From the NCBI RefSeq assembly GCF_003963535.1, contig NZ_CP034539.1, forward strand, positions 3,658,001 through 3,722,000: a stretch of DNA of 64,000 bases, in the 5' to 3' direction. The notes under the pieces were generated by a model that was given only the letters and a program-made list of their open reading frames with translations, was not told the origin of the DNA and made no database searches. Made by a program: the position numbers and the translations under genes. The stretch's first letter is position 1. Every line of letters begins with the position of its first letter. This stretch comes from Streptomyces cyaneochromogenes (GTDB taxonomy: Bacteria > Actinomycetota > Actinomycetes > Streptomycetales > Streptomycetaceae). Of the stretch, positions 1 to 7,645 are shown piece after piece.

Positions 1-239
1 ACGACGTCGACGCCGGCGCAGACACCGCGCAGGGATGCCGGGTCGGCGAGGTCCGCCCGTACCACGTCCGCCGCGAGTGCGTCGTCCGTGGGGCCACGGC
101 CCGCTGACAGGCTCGCCGTCTCGCGCAGCAGGAGCCGGACCGGCGACGTCGTGCCGCCATTCCTCAACTCCCCCAGGGATGCGACGACATGGCCCCCGAT
201 GAAGCCGCTGCCTCCGGTGACGAGGATGCGTGGTGACAC
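1..239 (-). CDS. NAD-dependent epimerase/dehydratase, 3' part cut by window edge
   Basis: Only about 79 N-terminal residues are present; the gene reads leftward out of the window. It starts at a GTG at 239 and opens with the Rossmann signature ILVTGGSGFIGGHV (GxxGxxG), typical of extended short-chain dehydrogenases and sugar epimerases. It lies 42 bp downstream of the AfsA-type gene on the same strand and is probably co-transcribed with it. NAD-dependent reductases or epimerases beside afsA homologues are common in gamma-butyrolactone clusters, so a tailoring step on the butyrolactone is a reasonable inference. The substrate cannot be read from this fragment. Confidence 0.75.
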   Translation of the reverse strand, partial: MSPRILVTGGSGFIGGHVVASLGELRNGGTTSPVRLLLRETASLSAGRGPTDDALAADVVRADLADPASLRGVCAGVDV

Positions 240-281
240 GGTGGGGTCCTCCCTCTCGGCCTGCGATCCGCAGCGCCGCGC

Positions 282-1385
282 TCAACGGTCGCTGACGGAC
301 CCGTCGTTGGGGCCGTCGGGGGCAAGGGCCGGCACACAGGGCGCCGACGCCGCGACCGTCACCGTACAGCGGAAGACTTCGCCGGTGTCCTGCAGGCCCC
401 GCACCCGCACCCTGGTCCGGTGGGGGTCGCCCGCGGCCATGGCGCCGGCCTCGATCCAGCAGGGCCTGTCCAGTTCGGCGTACCGCGAGAAGACCATGTC
501 CATGCCGGTGGCGACCACGGGACCCCGGTGGCGCGAGAAGGCCGTCGCGGCCTGGCGGGCGGCCTCCAGCAGCACGATGCCCGGCACATGGTCGTTCGGC
601 CGCCGGAACAGCGTGGGTTGCGAGGTGTCGACCCTGAGCCGCCAGGAACCGGGCCGTGGGGACGGCGCCAGTACGACGGCCGCGGTGTCGGTCCTGCCGA
701 CCTCCTCGGGCGGCACCCCGGGCAGAAGCGGCACCGGGCGGCCGGTGACGGACAACCGTTCCCCGCGCAACCGGCGGTAGGCCCGCTCCGACACGCAGTC
801 GACGCGCCCGTCGGCTGTGGCGACGACCCGGCCCGCGCGGCGCAGCACCATGCTGCTGCGCATGCCCGTCGCACGCCGGCCCCGGCGTCGCACATCGCCG
901 CAGGTGATGGAGGCGACGACGTCCTCGGCCGAGCCGTCGAGCGCGAGCCTGGCCGGCGATGTCGCGTACCGCACGCGCCGCATCACGAACCGGGCGTCGC
1001 GGGGCACCCCGAACTCGGCGTGGGCCAGCAGCATCGTGCTCTGCCGCAGTATCTCCGGTATCAGCAACGGGTCCTGGAGGCGTCCGGATCGCGCGGTGAA
1101 GAACCGGTGCCGCACCGGCCACCGGGCCCTCACCTGAAACCGGGTGTCGTCCAGGCGGCGCCATCCGGTGGGGAAGGCGTCCCGCGGATCCGTCCGGTGC
1201 ACGTGCTCGCCGCTGATCTCCGTGTGCCAGGAGCACGTATGGCATTGGCCCGAATGGCATTGGCCCGAATGGCATTGGCCCGTGTGGCATCGGTCCGTGT
1301 GGCATCGGTCCGAATGGCATGAGTCCGTATGCCGTAAGTCCGTATGGCACAAGGCTGTTGCGTCAGGGGACTGCACCCGGTCCAT
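282..1385 (-). CDS. AfsA/ScbA-family gamma-butyrolactone synthase with Cys-His repeat N-terminus
   Basis: 367 residues. From about residue 60 it follows the A-factor synthase family: HRTDPRDAFPTGW, then WPVRHRFF, PEILRQSTMLLAHAEFGVP and, in the second hot-dog repeat, HVPGIVLLEAARQAA. The family condenses a beta-ketoacyl-ACP with dihydroxyacetone phosphate to make the butyrolactone skeleton. The ATG at 1385 is preceded by a strong GGAGGA ribosome site (1390-1395), and AfsA-like sequence begins upstream of the only later in-frame start (GTG 1202). The repeat region therefore appears to be translated. Residues 13-51 carry a Cys-His dipeptide about every five residues, encoded by 15-bp tandem repeats; I know of no AfsA with this. 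Leu17 is a TTA codon, suggesting bldA control. It is divergent from the TetR receptor gene. Confidence 0.85.
   Translation of the reverse strand: MDRVQSPDATALCHTDLRHTDSCHSDRCHTDRCHTGQCHSGQCHSGQCHTCSWHTEISGEHVHRTDPRDAFPTGWRRLDDTRFQVRARWPVRHRFFTARSGRLQDPLLIPEILRQSTMLLAHAEFGVPRDARFVMRRVRYATSPARLALDGSAEDVVASITCGDVRRRGRRATGMRSSMVLRRAGRVVATADGRVDCVSERAYRRLRGERLSVTGRPVPLLPGVPPEEVGRTDTAAVVLAPSPRPGSWRLRVDTSQPTLFRRPNDHVPGIVLLEAARQAATAFSRHRGPVVATGMDMVFSRYAELDRPCWIEAGAMAAGDPHRTRVRVRGLQDTGEVFRCTVTVAASAPCVPALAPDGPNDGSVSDR
1239..1358. repeat. 15-bp tandem repeat, about 8 copies, inside the afsA-type 5' coding region
   Basis: Units begin at 1239, 1254, 1269, 1284, 1299, 1314, 1329 and 1344. The first two are ATGGCATTGGCCCGA; later copies drift (GTGGCATCGGTCCGT, ATGGCATGAGTCCGT) and the last is poor. 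Because 15 is a multiple of three, the array keeps the minus-strand reading frame and yields a pentapeptide repeat with Cys-His at its start. One degenerate unit (1335-1337 on the complement) contains the TTA codon. Confidence 0.95.
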
Positions 1386-1434
1386 GGCTTCCTCCGAGCA
1401 TTCGCCAGAGCGGGGCGCTCCGGCCGGGGCGGGT

Positions 1435-1457
1435 AAGGTACGTGCGATCCGGTTTTC
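1435..1457. promoter_or_regulatory. Possible butyrolactone-receptor operator (ARE-like)
   Basis: In the 119-bp divergent gap between the synthase and receptor starts, an imperfect dyad joins AAGGTACG on the left to CCGGTTTTC on the right. ArpA/ScbR-type receptors bind such AC-rich/GT-rich half-sites, and these genes usually autoregulate. Assigned by eye, not by matrix. Confidence 0.35.
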
Positions 1458-1504
1458 TTTTCAACACGCGTCGTGATGTCGTGGGCACACATGGTGGGGG
1501 TTTC

Positions 1505-2176
1505 ATGGCCCGGCAGGACCGAGCGATCAGGACCCGCCGGTCGATCCTGGAGGCGGCCGCCCGGGTGTTCGGCGAGCGCGGTTACGCCTCCGCCACCGTG
1601 GAGCAGATCCTGAACCGCGCCGGGGTCACCAGGGGCGCCCTGTACTTCCACTTCTCCTCCAAGGAGGAGGTCGCACTCGGCGTACTGGAAGCCCAGATGC
1701 CGATAGACCGGCTTCCCGAGAGGTCGAGCAAGCTGCAGAAGCTCGTCGACCACGGCATGGTCATGGCCTACCGGTTGCAGCACGATCCGCTGGTGCAGGC
1801 AGGCGTCTCCCTCGCCCTCGACCAGGGCGCACGCGAGCTGGACCGCAACTCCGCCTTCCGCGCCTGGAGCGACCAGCTGGAGCAGATCCTGACCGAGGCG
1901 CGGGGCCAGGGCGAACTCCTGCCGCACATCGACGTGACCGACACCGCCGAGCTCCTCACCGGTGCCTTCTCCGGCGTCCAGGCGATGTCGCAGGCCTCCT
2001 GCAACCGCGCCGACCTGGGCCACCGCGTCTCCGTGCTGCTCCGCCACGTCCTGCCGAGCATCTCCACGCCCGCGATGCTGGCCGCCCTCGACCTCTCCCC
2101 GGAACGGGGTGAGCGGGTGTTCCAGGAGTACCGGGAGAGCTCTCCTGAGGCCGCGACGACCGTGACGCGCAGTTAG
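1505..2176 (+). CDS. TetR-family gamma-butyrolactone receptor (ArpA/ScbR type)
   Basis: 223 residues. The start is the ATG at 1505 after a G-rich ribosome site; the N-terminus MARQDRAIRTRRSILEAAA is nearly the family consensus. The helix-turn-helix spans about residues 28-50 (VEQILNRAGVTRGALYFHF), and the rest is an all-helical ligand-binding domain. ArpA/ScbR-family receptors repress targets until a butyrolactone binds. Divergent pairing with an AfsA-type synthase is the classic synthase/receptor arrangement, so this is probably the cognate sensor. An ARE-like site lies upstream and another just after its stop. Confidence 0.9.
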   Translation: MARQDRAIRTRRSILEAAARVFGERGYASATVEQILNRAGVTRGALYFHFSSKEEVALGVLEAQMPIDRLPERSSKLQKLVDHGMVMAYRLQHDPLVQAGVSLALDQGARELDRNSAFRAWSDQLEQILTEARGQGELLPHIDVTDTAELLTGAFSGVQAMSQASCNRADLGHRVSVLLRHVLPSISTPAMLAALDLSPERGERVFQEYRESSPEAATTVTRS

Positions 2177-2190
2177 CGGACTCACAGGCA

Positions 2191-2214
2191 GAAACAAACC
2201 GGTCGTCCTGTTCT
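2191..2214. promoter_or_regulatory. Second possible ARE-like operator
   Basis: The segment AAACAAACCGG followed by TCGTCCTGTTCTG forms a loose dyad resembling receptor sites. It sits between the receptor stop and the dehydrogenase start at 2276, where it could control the latter. The match is weak and assigned by eye. Confidence 0.3.
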
Positions 2215-2275
2215 GCGTCGGATTCCGGGGCCGCTTCCGTACAGTCGGATCACTTGGCCATGGAAAGGAACCACC

Positions 2276-3235
2276 GTGCGGCTGCGCTGTGCTGTGCTCG
2301 ACGACTTCCAGAACGTGGCGACCGAGGTCGCCGACTGGTCGCCGCTCGGGGACGACGTGGAGGTCGTCCCCTTCACCACCCACTTCCCCGACGAGGACGT
2401 CCTCGCAGCGGCTCTGACCGACATCGACATCGTCGTCACCCTGCGGGAACGCGTCCCCTTCCCCGCCTCCCTGTTCGCCCGTCTCCCCCGGCTGAAGCTG
2501 CTGATCGCCTCCGGCATGCGCAACTCGGTCATCGACTACGCCGCCGCCGAGGCGCACGGCGTCACCGTGTGCGGTACGGCCAGCTCCTCGGCCCCGCCCG
2601 TCGAGCTCACCTGGGCCCTGCTGCTCGGCCTCGCCCGCGGCATCGTCGAGGAGAGCACGAACCTGCGCTCGGGCGGCCCTTGGCAGCTCACGGTCGGCGC
2701 CGACCTTCACGGCCGGCGCCTCGGACTGCTCGGCCTGGGCAAGATCGGCAGCCGGGTGGCCCAGGTCGGCCTCGCCTTCGGCATGCACGTCAGCGCGTGG
2801 AGCCAGAACCTGACCAAGGAGTACGCCGACGAGGTGGGCGTCCATCTGGCCGCAACCAAGGAGGAGTTGCTCGCCGAGAGCGACTTCGTCTCCGTCCACC
2901 TCGCCCTGAGCGACCGCACCCGGGGCCTGCTCGGTGCGCCCGAACTCGCCCTGCTCAAGCCGACCGCCTACCTGGTCAACACCTCGCGCGCGGCGATCGT
3001 CGACCAGGACGCCCTGCTCACCGCCCTGCACGAGGGCCGTGTCGCGGGCGCCGGCGTGGACGTCTTCGACATCGAGCCCCTCCCCGCCGACCACCCGATG
3101 CGCACGGCCCCTCGCCTCCTCGCCACACCTCACCTGGGCTATGTCTCGCAGGCCAACTACGCGACGTACTACGGCCAGGCGGTCGAGAACATCCAGGCAT
3201 ACCTGGCGGGTTCACCGGTACGACGGCTGCCCTGA
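2276..3235 (+). CDS. D-isomer specific 2-hydroxyacid dehydrogenase family protein
   Basis: 319 residues from a GTG start behind GGAAAGGA. The NAD-binding loop GLLGLGKIGSRVA is near residue 150. Family catalytic residues are visible as Arg in NTSRAAIVDQ, Glu in VFDIEPLP and His in TPHLGY. The family reversibly oxidises 2-hydroxyacids to 2-oxoacids with NAD(P). It belongs to the divergent group near phosphoglycerate dehydrogenase but is too short for a regulatory ACT domain, so serA is unlikely. It stands 99 bp after the receptor gene and may share butyrolactone control; the substrate is unknown. Confidence 0.85.
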   Translation: MRLRCAVLDDFQNVATEVADWSPLGDDVEVVPFTTHFPDEDVLAAALTDIDIVVTLRERVPFPASLFARLPRLKLLIASGMRNSVIDYAAAEAHGVTVCGTASSSAPPVELTWALLLGLARGIVEESTNLRSGGPWQLTVGADLHGRRLGLLGLGKIGSRVAQVGLAFGMHVSAWSQNLTKEYADEVGVHLAATKEELLAESDFVSVHLALSDRTRGLLGAPELALLKPTAYLVNTSRAAIVDQDALLTALHEGRVAGAGVDVFDIEPLPADHPMRTAPRLLATPHLGYVSQANYATYYGQAVENIQAYLAGSPVRRLP

Positions 3236-3244
3236 GGGCGGTGC

Positions 3245-3838
3245 TCAGGCGGCGTCGGCGTCGTCCTCGAGGTCCGTCGGACGCCGGTAGACGCCCTCGC
3301 TCCGGCGCAGATGGTGCAGGTCCACCAGATAGCGCCGGAGCGTCACATGGTCGATGTCGTCGCTGTCCTCGCACCAGGCGCGCAGCTTGTCGTCGACGGT
3401 CCGCTCCGGATACTCCACGCCCGGCTCGAAGCTCTGCTCGGCGATGTACCTGAGCACCAGCTTCTTACGGGTCCACCGCGCGGGCAGCCGGACCAGCCGG
3501 TGCCCGTCCCGGACGAAGGTCCGCAGGATCACGTCGGCCCGCTCGTCCCCGGAGTCCGGGCCGCCGGCGGCGTCGGACCGGCTCTCGCGCTGCGCGGCCT
3601 CCCGGGCGTACTCCTTGAACAGCCCGTAGGCGACGCCCAGTTCCCCGTCGTCCCCGGCCGTCACCACGCCCTGCTCCCGCAGCCGCCGCAGCGCCACGGC
3701 CGTCTCCTTCGGGGACAGCCCCGCCACCCGGGCGACCTCCTCACCGCTCCCCGCGCCCAGCGCCACGGCGGCGAAGGCGCGTACGCGGCTCTCCTCGGCG
3801 AAGAGTCGGACCAGTTGCTCCGTCGGATCGGTTCCCAT
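3245..3838 (-). CDS. DUF2087 domain protein, probable regulator
   Basis: 197 residues. The N-terminal half resembles a winged helix of ArsR type (residues 5-65, with GLSPKETAVALRRLREQGVV). The C-terminal half holds the DUF2087 signature RWTRKKLVLRYIAEQSFEPGVEYPE and a final LRRYLVDLHHLRR. DUF2087 domains commonly follow small HTH domains in actinobacterial transcription factors. It ends 9 bp from the convergent dehydrogenase. The target is unknown. Confidence 0.75.
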   Translation of the reverse strand: MGTDPTEQLVRLFAEESRVRAFAAVALGAGSGEEVARVAGLSPKETAVALRRLREQGVVTAGDDGELGVAYGLFKEYAREAAQRESRSDAAGGPDSGDERADVILRTFVRDGHRLVRLPARWTRKKLVLRYIAEQSFEPGVEYPERTVDDKLRAWCEDSDDIDHVTLRRYLVDLHHLRRSEGVYRRPTDLEDDADAA

Positions 3839-3910
3839 GCCCGGAGGCTAATGGAGGGCGGGCGCCGAGCCGAGCGGTTTTCGGGTGGGGCGGGGCGTGC
3901 GGGACGGGCC

Positions 3911-4771
3911 TCAGGCGTAGCGGTAGATCTCGGACACGTCCTCCAGGTCGTCCGGAGTCAGATCCCACGGGGGCAGCCGCTCGTGCCGGGCGACGATCCG
4001 GCCGTCCTGGCCGCGGCTGCCGCCCGGTGGCCGCGCCGGCAGGTAGCGGTGGTTGCGGTGGCGCTGCTGCCAGCGCTGCCACTGCAGGTCCACGAAGGCG
4101 TGGACCAGCCAGAAGACGGGATCGTTGACGGACCCGCCGCCGAGCATGGCGCCCCCCACCCAGCGGTGCACCCGGTTGTGGTTGAGCCACGGGTTGGTGT
4201 CGGGGCCCCACCCCTCCATCTTGTTGCGGAAGCCCTTGGTGACCGTGGAGTCCCACGGGGAGACGTCGTAGACGGGGTCCTTCAGCGCCCGGTCCAGATC
4301 GGCCTTGGTGGGCAGGTTGATCGGATTGCGGGCGCGGCCCAGGTCCCGGGTGAGGAAACGGTCGTCGGTGACGCCCGCCCTGATGGGCCACCGGCCGTTG
4401 CGGTAGGCGAACGGCCCGGTCATCACCTGCCGGTCCCCGCGCCGTCCGTTCCCGCCGAGCAGATCGTCGGTCCACGGCACCGAGGTCGCCGAACGGTTCC
4501 TGGTCCAGTCCCAGTACGGCACCGTCACCGAGTCGTCGACGCGGCGCAGGGCGTTCTCCAGCTCCAGCACGAGCATGCGGTGCCAGGGCAGGAAGGAGGG
4601 CGTCATATGGGCGGCCCGCAGGCCTCGCTCGCCGTCGCCGCGGAAGTGCCTGATGTGCAGGCGTACGAACTCGTCGTACTCGCCGCGCCGTTTGACCTCG
4701 AGCAGCGCCCCGACGAACCGCCGCCTCTCACCGGCCGTCAGCCTGCTCACGTTCTTACGCACGTACACCAT
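3911..4771 (-). CDS. melC2: Tyrosinase (MelC2/MelD2 type)
   Basis: 286 residues, aligned from memory along its whole length with Streptomyces MelC2 (VRKN, FVGALLEVKRRGEYDEFV, SFLPWHR, VPYWDWT, NDPVFWL). It is a type-3 copper enzyme oxidising tyrosine to dopaquinone on the route to melanin. Candidate CuA ligands are His39, His55 and His64; CuB ligands are His198, His202 and His224. The canonical FWLHHA is FWLVHA here, but the ligand (second) His is kept. It has no signal peptide, as expected for an enzyme exported with its chaperone. The start overlaps the chaperone gene by 17 bp. Several divergences suggest the second tyrosinase (MelD type) found in some species. Confidence 0.93.
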   Translation of the reverse strand: MVYVRKNVSRLTAGERRRFVGALLEVKRRGEYDEFVRLHIRHFRGDGERGLRAAHMTPSFLPWHRMLVLELENALRRVDDSVTVPYWDWTRNRSATSVPWTDDLLGGNGRRGDRQVMTGPFAYRNGRWPIRAGVTDDRFLTRDLGRARNPINLPTKADLDRALKDPVYDVSPWDSTVTKGFRNKMEGWGPDTNPWLNHNRVHRWVGGAMLGGGSVNDPVFWLVHAFVDLQWQRWQQRHRNHRYLPARPPGGSRGQDGRIVARHERLPPWDLTPDDLEDVSEIYRYA

Positions 4772-5252
4772 GCCGGCCCTCCCCGTGCAGGTGCTCGCCG
4801 CCGAACGGCCCGGGGGCCAGGTCGCGCAGCCGCCGACGGGGCCCGAGTTCGTCGACGGCCGCGCGGGTCGCCTCCAGCGGGGTCCGGTACCAGCTGTAGT
4901 GGTCGAGCATGCTCAGCCAGGTGCCGTCGGCCCGGCGCATCAGGTGCAGCGGATTGCCGTCCACCGTGACGCGCCAGTCGGCGCCGAGGGCGCTGAGTCC
5001 CTGGAAGGGCAGCGGGGCGCCCTGGATCCGGCGGCCGCGGTAGGTCTCGTCGAAGGGGATGTCGGTGGGCCGCTGCCGGTTCGCGGACTCCACGGGCCGG
5101 GAGGCGGCGAGCACCGGGGTGAGCGCCACGGCGCCGGAGCCGAGCAGCAGCCGCGCCACCTCCCGCCGTGTCCGCCTCCGCGGCTCAGCGCTCCCCCGGG
5201 TGCCCTCCCCCTGCACCGCACCCACCGACACTCCGTCTGCACTGACGGCCAT
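4755..5252 (-). CDS. melC1: Tyrosinase copper chaperone (MelC1 type), Tat-exported
   Basis: 165 residues. The Tat signal has a twin arginine at about residues 28-30 (TRREVARLLLGSGAVALTP). The mature part carries the MelC1 core FDETYRGRRIQG, VDGNPLHLMRRADGTWLSMLDHY and TRAAVDEL. MelC1 proteins deliver copper to apo-tyrosinase and carry it through the Tat pathway. It is 17 bp overlapped by tyrosinase, so translation is coupled. The His-rich stretch of classical MelC1 is reduced, and the C-terminal tail (GEHLHGEGRHG) may substitute. The ATG at 5252 follows GAGGAG. Confidence 0.9.
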   Translation of the reverse strand: MAVSADGVSVGAVQGEGTRGSAEPRRRTRREVARLLLGSGAVALTPVLAASRPVESANRQRPTDIPFDETYRGRRIQGAPLPFQGLSALGADWRVTVDGNPLHLMRRADGTWLSMLDHYSWYRTPLEATRAAVDELGPRRRLRDLAPGPFGGEHLHGEGRHGVRA

Positions 5253-5342
5253 CGCTCACTCCTCGCACGGTTCGGCTGTTCGTACGAGTAACCGTCCGGG
5301 GCGCCCCACGGTCACCACTGAAGCGCCCATACGGTGCAGTGG

Positions 5343-5978
5343 TCAGCTCGTCCAGAAGTCCCACCAGCGGGTCAGGATCAGCATCCCGACGACGCCGATG
5401 TGCAGGACCACCAGCACCCAGGTGAACTCCGCGAAGAGGGTCCGCGCCGGGCCCGGCGCGGGCAGGAGGCCGGCTCCCACGAGGAACGACGTCAGGTACC
5501 AGAACAGCACGATCGTCGCGAGCCAGGCCAGGCAGCACCACAGGCACAGGGCGTTGATCTCGTACAGCGACTCGTACTGCAGCCAGGAGACGAACCCGAT
5601 CCCGAAGAGGCAGCCGGCCTCGAAGGTGAGCCAGTACCAGCGCGGGAAGGCGGCCCCGGCCAGCAGGCTCACGCCGACGCCGATCACGACGGCGTAGGTC
5701 ACCAGGCCCAGCATGGGGTTGGGGAACCCGAAGGCCTCGGCCTGGTCGCTCTCCATCACGCTGCCGCAGGACAGCACCGGGTTCAGGCTGCAGCCCGGGG
5801 TGAAGTCCGGGTCCTCCAGCAGCTTGAATTTGTCGAGGGTGATGATCCAGGAGGCCAGTAGTCCGGCGGCCCCGGTGAGCACCAGCAGCAGGGCGAACGC
5901 GCGGCCGCCGCCCGTGGTCCGTCGGGCGTCCGGGGCCGGGGTCGGGGGCGGGGTCGGGGGCGGGGGCGGGGTCACCAC
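5343..5978 (-). CDS. Vitamin K epoxide reductase (VKOR) family membrane protein
   Basis: About 211 residues from a GTG at 5978 (or 5975), overlapping the end of the GH16-type gene. After a Pro-rich N-terminus there are about five membrane helices. The VKOR loop cysteines appear in CSLNPVLSC and the active-site CxxC in CLWCC. Bacterial VKOR homologues reoxidise DsbA-like proteins through quinones, so a role in periplasmic-side disulfide formation is likely. It is in the same direction as the tyrosinase operon but separated from it by 90 bp, and no DsbA partner is seen nearby. Confidence 0.85.
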   Translation of the reverse strand: MVTPPPPPTPPPTPAPDARRTTGGGRAFALLLVLTGAAGLLASWIITLDKFKLLEDPDFTPGCSLNPVLSCGSVMESDQAEAFGFPNPMLGLVTYAVVIGVGVSLLAGAAFPRWYWLTFEAGCLFGIGFVSWLQYESLYEINALCLWCCLAWLATIVLFWYLTSFLVGAGLLPAPGPARTLFAEFTWVLVVLHIGVVGMLILTRWWDFWTS

Positions 5979-6691
5979 CGTGCGGCCTCGCGGTAGACGC
6001 GGAGGTAGTCGACGGCGAAGGTGATCGGCGCCGGGTCGCACGGGGCCGGGTGCCACCGTCCGGCGCTCAGCGACAGGTTCAGGACCAAGTACGCCGACCA
6101 GTCGGAGCCGACGCCGGTGCCGTCGGAGAAGACGCACTCGCCGTTGACGTACCAGTCGACGGAGCCCGCGCCGTAGGTGGTGCCGACGGTCACCCACCGG
6201 TCCTGGGCGATCGCGTCGGCGTCGCTCCAGTACGTCGACGTCGACGCGCGGTTGGCATGGTTGGACAGTTCCAGCAGGGCCGGGTTGTCCGGGTGGTACT
6301 CGAAGGAGTCGACCTCGTTCCCGCCGTCCCGCCACGTCCACAGCGCCGGCCAGGCGCCGGTCCCCGAGGGTAGTTCGACGCGGGTCTCGACATGGTCCCC
6401 GGTCCGCACCCGGAAGCCCTCGGCGGAGTACTCGGTGGTGAGCAGCCCGGTGCGCCAGGCCCGCAACCCGTTCTCCAGGGTGCGGTCGGCGGGTGTCGCG
6501 GTGAAGGTGGCCACGCCGTCCGAGACGGTCACACAGCCGGGGTCGAGCCAGTCGAGTTTGTCGTCGTCCGGGTTGTGATCGCAGTAGCGGTAGGCGCTGG
6601 TCCGGTCGCCGACCCAGGTGGCGCCCCATTCGATCGGGGCGTCGAACTCCTCCGACCAGATCGGCGCGAACGTGGCGGTGTCGATGGTCAT
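5972..6691 (-). CDS. Glycoside hydrolase family 16-type beta-glucanase, no signal peptide
   Basis: 239 residues. The GH16 catalytic signature ExDxxE is present as NEVDSFEY near residues 130-136, with Trp-rich substrate cleft motifs (GAWPALWTWRDGG, WSEEFDAP) and a jelly-roll C-terminus ending DYLRVYRE. GH16 enzymes cleave beta-1,3- or 1,3-1,4-glucans and related polymers. Unusually there is no signal peptide: the ATG at 6691 leads directly into the domain, and no longer in-frame start is apparent. Its stop overlaps the VKOR start. The substrate is not predictable. Confidence 0.85.
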   Translation of the reverse strand: MTIDTATFAPIWSEEFDAPIEWGATWVGDRTSAYRYCDHNPDDDKLDWLDPGCVTVSDGVATFTATPADRTLENGLRAWRTGLLTTEYSAEGFRVRTGDHVETRVELPSGTGAWPALWTWRDGGNEVDSFEYHPDNPALLELSNHANRASTSTYWSDADAIAQDRWVTVGTTYGAGSVDWYVNGECVFSDGTGVGSDWSAYLVLNLSLSAGRWHPAPCDPAPITFAVDYLRVYREAARW

Positions 6692-6867
6692 GGCGGCGAG
6701 GGTAGGTCACCCTCCGCATTTCCTGATTCACCTCGCGCAGACGATCGAATCGAGCCGGAAGAACCATACGATCAGGCGATCCGCCGACCAGATGCAAATA
6801 CCTCCGAATGCCTCTGTGCATTCCATTCTTCACCCCTGCGTTTTTCACGCGTATGGAGCAACGAGTC

Positions 6868-6900
6868 GCTTTTACAGGGGCCGTGGACTGCTATGTTCTC
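6868..6900 (+). promoter_or_regulatory. Possible promoter for the small secreted protein gene
   Basis: TTTACA and TATGTT are separated by about 15 bp in a locally AT-rich stretch roughly 40 bp before the ATG at 6940. The spacing is short of ideal. The 248-bp gap 6692-6939 otherwise shows no gene. Confidence 0.3.
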
Positions 6901-6939
6901 CAACCGTCGGATCAGAGGTACTTTCAAGCGAGGTGAATC

Positions 6940-7347
6940 ATGAAGAAGGCAATTTTCACCACTGCGGCGTTGGCCATCGGTGCGGGTCTTGTGGGCGGCG
7001 GCGCCGCCACGGCGGCGGCCGCCGCAGGGTCTTCCACGGGTGAATCGGGCATCACGGCCGGCCCGCTCGGTCTCATGTCCCCGTCCAAGGTGAGCCCGGC
7101 TATCGTGCCGGCCGCCGACACGGTGACGCGGCTGGCCCGCGACGGTGGGATCGCGAAGGGAAGCGCGTTCGACAAGAAGAGCAAGAACGCCGGTGGAATG
7201 TCCGGCGTTTACCTGGACGGAATGGACCCGGATACCGCCAAGCGGCCCACGATTCCGGTGAAGAACCCGGCGGGCAGCGGCTCCGTCCAGGTCCGTCCGC
7301 TGAAGGCGCCGACCGCCGCCGGCTTCGGCTCCCTCCTTCCCAAGTGA
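6940..7347 (+). CDS. Small secreted protein, unknown function
   Basis: 135 residues: a clear Sec signal peptide (MKKAIFTTAALAIGAGLVGG followed by an Ala-rich cleavage region near residue 30) and then a Gly/Pro/Lys-rich, cysteine-free mature part of about 105 residues (for example VYLDGMDPDTAKRP and VRPLKAPTAAGFGSLLPK). The ATG follows an AGCGAGGTG ribosome site. I do not recognise the family. It is the first of five small exported proteins in a row, followed by its own strong terminator, so it is monocistronic. Confidence 0.75.
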   Translation: MKKAIFTTAALAIGAGLVGGGAATAAAAAGSSTGESGITAGPLGLMSPSKVSPAIVPAADTVTRLARDGGIAKGSAFDKKSKNAGGMSGVYLDGMDPDTAKRPTIPVKNPAGSGSVQVRPLKAPTAAGFGSLLPK

Positions 7348-7425
7348 CGACCCGGCAACCGTACGAGTCCCTGGCCCCGGAATTCTGAGACTCTGATCCG
7401 GTTCTCGGCAACCCGCGCACCATCA

Positions 7426-7464
7426 CTCCGGCCCACCGGCCCGCACTCTGCCGGTGGGCCGGAG
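7426..7464 (+). terminator. Strong hairpin after secreted protein gene
   Basis: A perfect 14-bp stem (CTCCGGCCCACCGG / CCGGTGGGCCGGAG) closes an 11-base loop about 80 bp after the stop at 7347. No T-run follows, as is common for Streptomyces terminators. Confidence 0.75.
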
Positions 7465-7645
7465 GCATGTCGGCATCCGTTCCACTGCGGGAATCCAGTT
7501 AAGCCGGACACAGCAACCGGCAGGCCGCATTGCGCCATCCGAAGGAATCTGTCCACGTTTGATTGTTCCCGCCGTGACTTATGCGTGCATATACGGGTTT
7601 CCTTTTCGTAAGCGTGCGCAACCGTGAATTCAGGAAGGAACCAAG

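Noticed and set aside
420..1322. Long plus-strand frame with MALAR repeats opposite the synthase gene
   Set aside because: It is antisense to a well supported AfsA-type gene, has no ribosome site, and its repeats are just the other strand of the 15-bp array.
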